10,582 bases of DNA. Origin: Anaerolineae bacterium. GTDB lineage: Bacteria; Chloroflexota; Anaerolineae; J102. How positions within the stretch are numbered: the first letter of the stretch is position 1; every line of letters starts with the position of its first letter. The position numbers were made by a program, and so were the translations under genes. The notes below the pieces were generated by a model that was given only the letters and a program-made list of their open reading frames with translations, ran no database searches and was not told the DNA's origin. Positions 7,348 through 10,582 of the stretch are shown in pieces. The DNA is taken from positions 1 to 10,582 of the forward strand of contig JALXAF010000468.1 of the NCBI GenBank assembly GCA_026992375.1, read 5' to 3'.

Positions 7348-7392
7348 GCGCATCAACATAACAAATCGCGCACCTATTTTAGCTTTCGTGTA

Positions 7393-8091
7393 CTAGACGG
7401 AGTGACTGTCATCTGCAGGCTTCAGCCGGTATCCGGCTCCGTAGACGGTTTCGATGTAGCGGGGATGGCGGGGATCTGGTTCGATTTTGGCCCGCAAGTT
7501 GCGGATGTGGACGTCGATGGTGCGTTCATAGCCTTCGTAGGCGTTGCCCTGCACGCGCTCCAGCAACTCCAGGCGACTGAAGACACGGCCCGGCTCCAGA
7601 AGAAAGGTCTGAAGCAGAGAAAATTCGCTGGGGGTCAGGTCTTTGCTTTCGCCAGCCACGGTGACCGAACGGGCCGTTTTGTCCAGGATGATGTCGCCCA
7701 GTTGCACCAGGTTGTTCACGCGTTTGGCGTGGGGCGAACGCCGTAACACTGCCTTCACGCGTGCTGCCAACTCTCTCATGCTAAACGGCTTGGTCACATA
7801 ATCATCCGCGCCCAGCTCCAACCCCCGCACTTTGTCCGATTCGCCGATGCGGGCCGTAAGCATGATCACAGGCGTGGCGTTTTCTTCCCCCAGCGCCTGC
7901 ATGAACTCGAACCCGCCTAACTCGGGCATCATGATATCGAGAATGATGAGATCGGGGGAGGCCTGGCGCACGATTTCGAGCCCCTCACGCCCGTTGGCTG
8001 CGGTCAGCACATGATAGCCCTCGCCCTCGAGATAACTGGCGACCAGGGTGCGGATGTTGCTGACGTCATCGATGACAAGGATGGTAGTCAT
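7393..8091 (-). CDS. OmpR/PhoB-family response regulator
   Basis: 232 residues. The receiver domain covers about 1-120, with acidic pocket Asp8/Asp9, phospho-acceptor Asp52 (LIILDIMMP), switch residues Thr79 and Tyr98, and Lys101 in VTKP. The winged-helix output domain covers about 128-225: DLTPSEFSLLQTFLLEPGRV, then the recognition region YERTIDVHIRNLRAKIE and the wing YIETVYGAGYRL. It is a DNA-binding transcription factor that dimerises on phosphorylation and usually binds direct repeats spaced by 10-11 bp. The cognate kinase is the next gene downstream. No SD precedes the ATG at 8091; instead a -10 element ends 6 bases before it, suggesting a leaderless message. Likely local targets are the matching repeats at 9180-9195 and 10370-10385. 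Confidence 0.94.
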   Translation of the reverse strand: MTTILVIDDVSNIRTLVASYLEGEGYHVLTAANGREGLEIVRQASPDLIILDIMMPELGGFEFMQALGEENATPVIMLTARIGESDKVRGLELGADDYVTKPFSMRELAARVKAVLRRSPHAKRVNNLVQLGDIILDKTARSVTVAGESKDLTPSEFSLLQTFLLEPGRVFSRLELLERVQGNAYEGYERTIDVHIRNLRAKIEPDPRHPRYIETVYGAGYRLKPADDSHSV

Positions 8092-8097
8092 GAGGCA

Positions 8098-8106
8098 ATT
8101 GTAACA
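8098..8106 (-). promoter_or_regulatory. Extended -10 promoter of response regulator, leaderless start
   Basis: On the minus strand the sequence TGTTACAAT (8106-8098) is an extended -10 (TGn followed by TACAAT). It is separated by six bases from the ATG at 8091. With the usual distance from -10 to +1, transcription would begin at or beside the A of the start codon. There is no ribosome binding site and the -35 region is poor, both consistent with this reading. Confidence 0.5.
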
Positions 8107-8139
8107 TTCCGTCCGGGATCACGCACGCCACCCCGCAAC

Positions 8140-8166
8140 GCCCGCACATCGTTGCCGATGCCGGGC
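8140..8166 (-). other. Hairpin with GCAA tetraloop downstream of 8206-9081 gene
   Basis: On the minus strand GCCCG and CATCG pair with CGATG and CGGGC around a GCAA loop (GNRA type), with a small internal bulge. There is no T run, so it is not a standard terminator. It could stabilise the 3' end of the upstream message or slow polymerase before the regulator gene. Confidence 0.3.
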
Positions 8167-8205
8167 GTGGGGGCGGCGCTGCGTGAAGTGGGAGGAGGCG
8201 CTAAA

Positions 8206-9081
8206 TTATTGGTTGGGCGCCATGCCGGGAGCGCGTCCCGGAAAGAAGCCGCGTCCCGGAAAGTGCATCCCCTGGCGTCCCTGGGGAGAGAATCCGCCAA
8301 ATCGTTCGGGGAAACCGCCGAAGGGTCTCATACCGCCATGGGGCTGGCGTCCGCCAAAGGGCTTCATACCGGGCATGCCGGGCATGCCAAAACCGGGCTG
8401 GTTTTGCAGGAAATGGTCGGCCTGCTCCTGGGTGATGACGTCATCCTGCACCGCCTGGTTCACGGTCTGCTCCACCAGGGCCTGCATCTGCTCCGGCAAG
8501 CCGCTCTGCTCGAAGTACTCGCGCAGGGCCGCAGCCGCTTTTATTTGATCCGCCTGCTCTTGCGTGAGCTTGCCATCGGCCACAGCCTGATCCAGGGCGG
8601 CGTCGCGGGCAGTGTGGCGGGCGGCGTTCAGTTCATCGACGCTAATGCCCAGGGCGTCAGCCAGCAGGGCGTTCATATCGATGTCGCCACCCAAGCCGAA
8701 GCGGCCCATCATGCCTGGGGGGAAGTGATCAAGGTGCGAGGCGATGGCGTCCGCCTGCTCCTGGGTGAGCTTGCCATCGGCCACGGCCTGGGCCAGGGCG
8801 GCCTGGAAAGCCTGCTCCTGCGCGGCTTGCAGCTCTTCCACGCTGATGCCCAGGGCGTCGGCCAGGAACTGCCCATCCGTCTCGGGCCCGAAAGCCATGG
8901 GACCATGATGATCGGAGGCATGGGCCATAGGGCCGGAGTGATCGGGGCCGGGGTGATTAAAACCGCCCGGGCCATTCTGGGCGGAGGTGATAGTGGGTAT
9001 AGCTGCGGCCACGACCAGCGCCAGAGCGCCGAGTACCAGCGAGCCGACAAGAAGTCGTTTTAGATTTTTGGAAAGTTTCAT
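8206..9081 (-). CDS. Secreted helical-repeat protein with Gly/Pro/Met-rich tail
   Basis: 291 residues. The start chosen is ATG at 9081 because AGGAG lies 8 bases upstream and a signal peptide begins exactly there; the frame is open further upstream but only through the promoter. Signal peptide 1-34 (MKLSKNLKRLLVGSL, hydrophobic core, ITSA before Gln35). The mature protein begins with a His/Gly/Pro-rich stretch (41-65). Two near-identical repeats follow, 72-113 and 139-180, each reading LADALGISV(E/D)EL then AVADGKLTQEQAD. A weaker third repeat sits at about 197-225 (VNQAVQDDVITQEQADHF). Repeats of this type occur in secreted actinobacterial, firmicute and chloroflexotal proteins of unknown function. 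The tail 228-291 is rich in Gly, Pro, Phe and Met. It shares promoter, leader and signal peptide with the DUF2202 gene. No function can be assigned; envelope stress or metal handling is a guess from context. Confidence 0.87.
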   Translation of the reverse strand: MKLSKNLKRLLVGSLVLGALALVVAAAIPTITSAQNGPGGFNHPGPDHSGPMAHASDHHGPMAFGPETDGQFLADALGISVEELQAAQEQAFQAALAQAVADGKLTQEQADAIASHLDHFPPGMMGRFGLGGDIDMNALLADALGISVDELNAARHTARDAALDQAVADGKLTQEQADQIKAAAALREYFEQSGLPEQMQALVEQTVNQAVQDDVITQEQADHFLQNQPGFGMPGMPGMKPFGGRQPHGGMRPFGGFPERFGGFSPQGRQGMHFPGRGFFPGRAPGMAPNQ

Positions 9082-9101
9082 GGTGTGTCTCCTGATGAAG
9101 T
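9022..9101. repeat. 5' leader cassette, copy 1 (copy 2 at 10211-10290)
   Basis: These 80 bp cover the first 20 or so codons, the RBS and part of the leader of the gene at 8206-9081. They match 10211-10290 with about 9 differences by eye and no gap. Beyond the signal peptide the two genes have no resemblance. The encoded segment is MKLSK(N/T)LKRLLVGSL(V/A)LGAL in both. Confidence 0.85.
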
Positions 9102-9151
9102 GGTTTGTATAAAGGAATCGGACAACCTCTATGACTGCTCTTGTTACTTCC

Positions 9152-9195
9152 AGTATAGCGATGTTCCCACCCACTGTGGTTAAGAAAATGTGAGG
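9152..9195 (-). promoter_or_regulatory. Promoter with PhoB-type direct repeat, copy 1
   Basis: On the minus strand the -10 is TATACT (9157-9152). Seventeen bases upstream the -35 position holds ACCACA, a poor match, as expected for an activated promoter. Directly above it lie CTTAA (9184-9180) and CCTCA (9195-9191), an 11-bp direct repeat fitting an OmpR/PhoB-type dimer. The same block stands before the DUF2202 gene with the same spacing to the -10. The predicted leader is about 64 nt. Confidence 0.6.
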
Positions 9196-9217
9196 ATTAT
9201 CTTCAGCCCCTGGCAAG

Positions 9218-9231
9218 TGGAAGCGCTTCCA
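9218..9231. promoter_or_regulatory. LacI/CcpA-type operator-like palindrome
   Basis: TGGAAGCGCTTCCA is a perfect 14-bp palindrome with the central CG and flanking A/T steps of LacI-family operators, and it fits the cre pattern TGWNANCGNTNWCA. It lies about 70 bp upstream of the predicted start for the 8206-9081 gene and after the DUF2202 terminator. No LacI-family gene is in the window. Confidence 0.4.
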
Positions 9232-9240
9232 AGATATATA

Positions 9241-9277
9241 TCAATCGGGCCGAAAAGATTTTTCTCGACCCGATTGA
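9241..9277 (-). terminator. Terminator-like hairpin after the DUF2202 gene
   Basis: On the minus strand, 9277-9262 pairs with 9256-9241 to form about 16 bp around a short A/T loop. The two irregular positions are U-G wobbles only when read on the minus strand, so the hairpin seems selected in minus-strand RNA. It is followed by TATATATCTT, a weak T-rich tail. It begins 55 bp past the DUF2202 stop and separates that gene from the next promoter. Confidence 0.6.
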
Positions 9278-9331
9278 CCCTTGATTTGGAGGGAAGGCAG
9301 ATTGGCTGTTGGGTTTGGTGCGATGAAAGGC

Positions 9332-10270
9332 CTAACCGTTGCCGCCTTGCTGATCATGTCCACCATGACCATGATGGCCGTTGCCGCCATGGCCGCCGCC
9401 GTTGCCACCATGGCCGCCGCCATGACCGTGGCCGTTGCCATGACCGTGGCCGTTGCCATGACCGTGGCCGTTGCCATGACCGTGGCCGTTGCTGGCTGCC
9501 ATGATGGCGTCAAAGGTGGCCTGATCGATGTACTGCGGGGTGTAAGTCTCGCCCGTCTGCTGTTGCAACGAGCCCACAAAGGCCCGCATGTGATTCTCGG
9601 AACCTGTCAGCAGTCTGTTATACACCTGCTGAATGTCAGCGTTGTCGGTGTTGGCGATGGCCTGTTGCAGGTCAAAGATATCGACATCTTCGACGGTGGC
9701 GCCCACTTTCAGCGCCTCGGCCAGAGACTGGCTGCCCTGGGCCACTAGATCGTCATAGAGGGCCTGCAGCTCGGGGCTGGTGAAGGCGCCGGCGGGGTTA
9801 TCGCCAACCGGGTCTTCGATGCCGTAGCGTTCCAGCAGAATGGCGATGGCGTCCATGTGCTGTTGCTCGGACTGGCTGATGTGCGAGAACACGGGGAAGT
9901 CCCACTTCTCGCCCAGAGTGACGTACACGTCCCGGGCCAGTTTCTCTTCCTCGCGCATCCACAAGAGATCGTCGATTTCCTGGTCGTCCACCTCGCCCGC
10001 CGGGGGCAGATTGGCGGCCATGTTCATCTGGCAGCCTTGGGCCTGGTTGGCTGCGCTATTGGCGCCCTGCTTGCCATAACCGCTGTCTTGCTGCAAGGCC
10101 GCGCCAGCGGCGTTCGTCTGTTGTGTCGTCTGCACCACGGGCGCAGCGTCATTGAGTGTGGCCGAATCATCGGCGAAAGCCTCGGTTCCGCAGGCTGTTA
10201 GCGTCAGCGTCAGAGCGCCAAGGGCCAGCGAGCCAACGAGAAGTCGTTTCAGAGTTTTGGAAAGTTTCAT
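9332..10270 (-). CDS. DUF2202 ferritin-like lipoprotein with His/Gly tail
   Basis: 312 residues. The start chosen is ATG at 10270 with AGGAG 8 bases upstream; the longer open frame runs into the promoter. It has a lipoprotein signal with lipobox LTAC and lipidated Cys27, so the mature protein is anchored outside the cytoplasmic membrane. A low-complexity Gln/Ala linker (about 35-95) leads to the DUF2202 domain (about 96-257). This is a ferritin-like four-helix bundle with candidate metal ligands in LLWMREEEKLARDVY (Glu107-109), SEQQHMDAI (Glu135, His138), VEDVDIFDLQ (Glu194) and SENHMRAF (Glu225, His227). The tail 261-312 is nearly all Gly, His and Asn, made by four copies of an NGHGHG unit and relatives, and should bind transition metals. 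A role in iron or other metal storage or oxidation at the cell surface is likely from the fold, but the substrate is unknown. Confidence 0.9.
   Translation of the reverse strand: MKLSKTLKRLLVGSLALGALTLTLTACGTEAFADDSATLNDAAPVVQTTQQTNAAGAALQQDSGYGKQGANSAANQAQGCQMNMAANLPPAGEVDDQEIDDLLWMREEEKLARDVYVTLGEKWDFPVFSHISQSEQQHMDAIAILLERYGIEDPVGDNPAGAFTSPELQALYDDLVAQGSQSLAEALKVGATVEDVDIFDLQQAIANTDNADIQQVYNRLLTGSENHMRAFVGSLQQQTGETYTPQYIDQATFDAIMAASNGHGHGNGHGHGNGHGHGNGHGHGGGHGGNGGGHGGNGHHGHGGHDQQGGNG
9421..9492. repeat. Four perfect 18-bp tandem repeats coding the His tail
   Basis: CATGACCGTGGCCGTTGC is repeated four times without change (9421, 9439, 9457, 9475). On the coding strand each unit encodes six residues of Gly, His and Asn. 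The exact DNA identity, including third positions, points to recent expansion. A shorter, diverged Gly/His array continues to 9345. Confidence 0.95.
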
Positions 10271-10341
10271 GGTGCGTCTCCTAATGAAGTAATTTATGTG
10301 AAGGGGTTGGGCGGCGTGCACAACCAGCCCATGATGATCCC

Positions 10342-10385
10342 AGTATAGCAACCATTCCTCATCCAGTGGTTAAGGAAATATGAAG
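10342..10385 (-). promoter_or_regulatory. Promoter with PhoB-type direct repeat, copy 2
   Basis: On the minus strand the -10 is TATACT (10347-10342), and CTTAA (10374-10370) and CTTCA (10385-10381) form an 11-bp direct repeat just above the -35 position. The block CTTAACCAC is shared with the promoter at 9152-9195. The distance from it to the -10 is identical in both copies (24 bp), while much of the DNA between differs. The predicted leader is about 65 nt. Confidence 0.6.
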
Positions 10386-10582
10386 AATGTTTTTATGACC
10401 ACAGCATGACTTTGGGCACTGGTTTGTGAGACCCTCTGGAGGGTATGCTGGCGTTAGATAGGCTTTTGACTTCCTGAACACCCACTCCCCCTACCAAACC
10501 AATGACTACCATTAGCCAGGTCGACTGACTCGAAAAGCAGTACAACCCGCCCGATGGCGTGCGCGCGGTCAGGAGCATCAGC
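10386..10582. other. Right-edge sequence, no convincing gene
   Basis: On the plus strand ATG at 10502 begins MTTISQVD, then TGA, then LEKQYNPPDGVRAVRS to the edge, which has the look of a disrupted 5' coding end, perhaps of a transposase. On the minus strand a 61-codon frame ends at 10393 and is open to the edge, but its composition is not persuasive. A small hairpin, ACCCT/AGGGT, lies at 10431-10444. No start context supports either reading. Confidence 0.25.

Noticed and set aside
8011..9063. 350-codon open frame on the plus strand
   Set aside because: It lies antisense to the regulator start and the secreted repeat protein, has no ribosome binding site, and its composition mirrors the high-GC codon usage of the minus-strand genes.
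9082..9216. Upstream extension of the 8206-9081 gene
   Set aside because: The extra 45 codons cross the predicted promoter and RBS, and would bury the signal peptide.
9421..9492. CRISPR-like direct repeats
   Set aside because: The 18-bp units are contiguous with no spacers and encode the His/Gly tail in frame.
10271..10351. Upstream extension of the DUF2202 gene
   Set aside because: The extension covers the leader, RBS and -10 shared with the paralogous 5' region; the lipoprotein signal begins at 10270.

Overview
The window is about 60% GC and carries genes on both strands. Nothing in it fixes the taxon. A sugar-binding-module secreted protein, an alpha/alpha-toroid protein, a Fic protein, a BaeS-like two-component system, a DUF2202 lipoprotein and decayed IS4-type transposase DNA together suggest a Chloroflexota-like bacterium (Anaerolineae or relatives). 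This is a tentative reading from family composition, not from alignment.

Layout. Positions 1-1581 (minus) hold the N-terminal 527 residues of a large secreted protein with a carbohydrate-binding-module-like domain; it runs off the left edge. A short divergent intergenic region leads to a plus-strand gene (1725-2723, TTG start) for an alpha/alpha-toroid, prenyltransferase/squalene-cyclase-like protein. Converging on it is a two-gene minus-strand operon: a Fic-family AMP-transferase with a C-terminal DNA-binding domain (3402-4355), then a HEAT-repeat protein (2760-3389) whose Shine-Dalgarno overlaps the fic stop. The fic promoter is a good sigma-70 promoter (TTGCCA-N17-TATAAT) embedded in a long near-perfect inverted repeat, which looks like an autoregulatory operator.

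Positions 4420-5890 are a graveyard: a plus-strand terminator preceded by small hairpins, heptanucleotide repeats in inverted arrangement, a broken plus-strand gene of unknown family (4750-5172), and a 3'-truncated IS4-superfamily transposase pseudogene (5238-5782, minus). In the transposase, individual lesions can be read off, including a perfect 13-bp tandem duplication.

The right half is a minus-strand group: DUF2202 ferritin-like lipoprotein with a His/Gly tail (9332-10270), a secreted helical-repeat protein (8206-9081), an OmpR/PhoB-type response regulator (7393-8091) and its BaeS-like histidine kinase (5891-7243). The two envelope-protein genes share nearly the same 5' cassette: RBS, first 20 or so codons, and a promoter with a PhoB-type direct repeat at the same distance from the -10. 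The bodies of the two proteins are unrelated. The simplest model is that the adjacent two-component system activates both promoters and that the genes form a small envelope (possibly metal-related) response unit. The response-regulator gene itself appears to be transcribed from an extended -10 promoter as a leaderless mRNA.

No rRNA, tRNA or CRISPR array was seen. No wholly new system can be claimed. The strongest leads are the duplicated promoter/leader cassette beside the two-component system and the self-contained Fic-HTH/HEAT operon with its operator.
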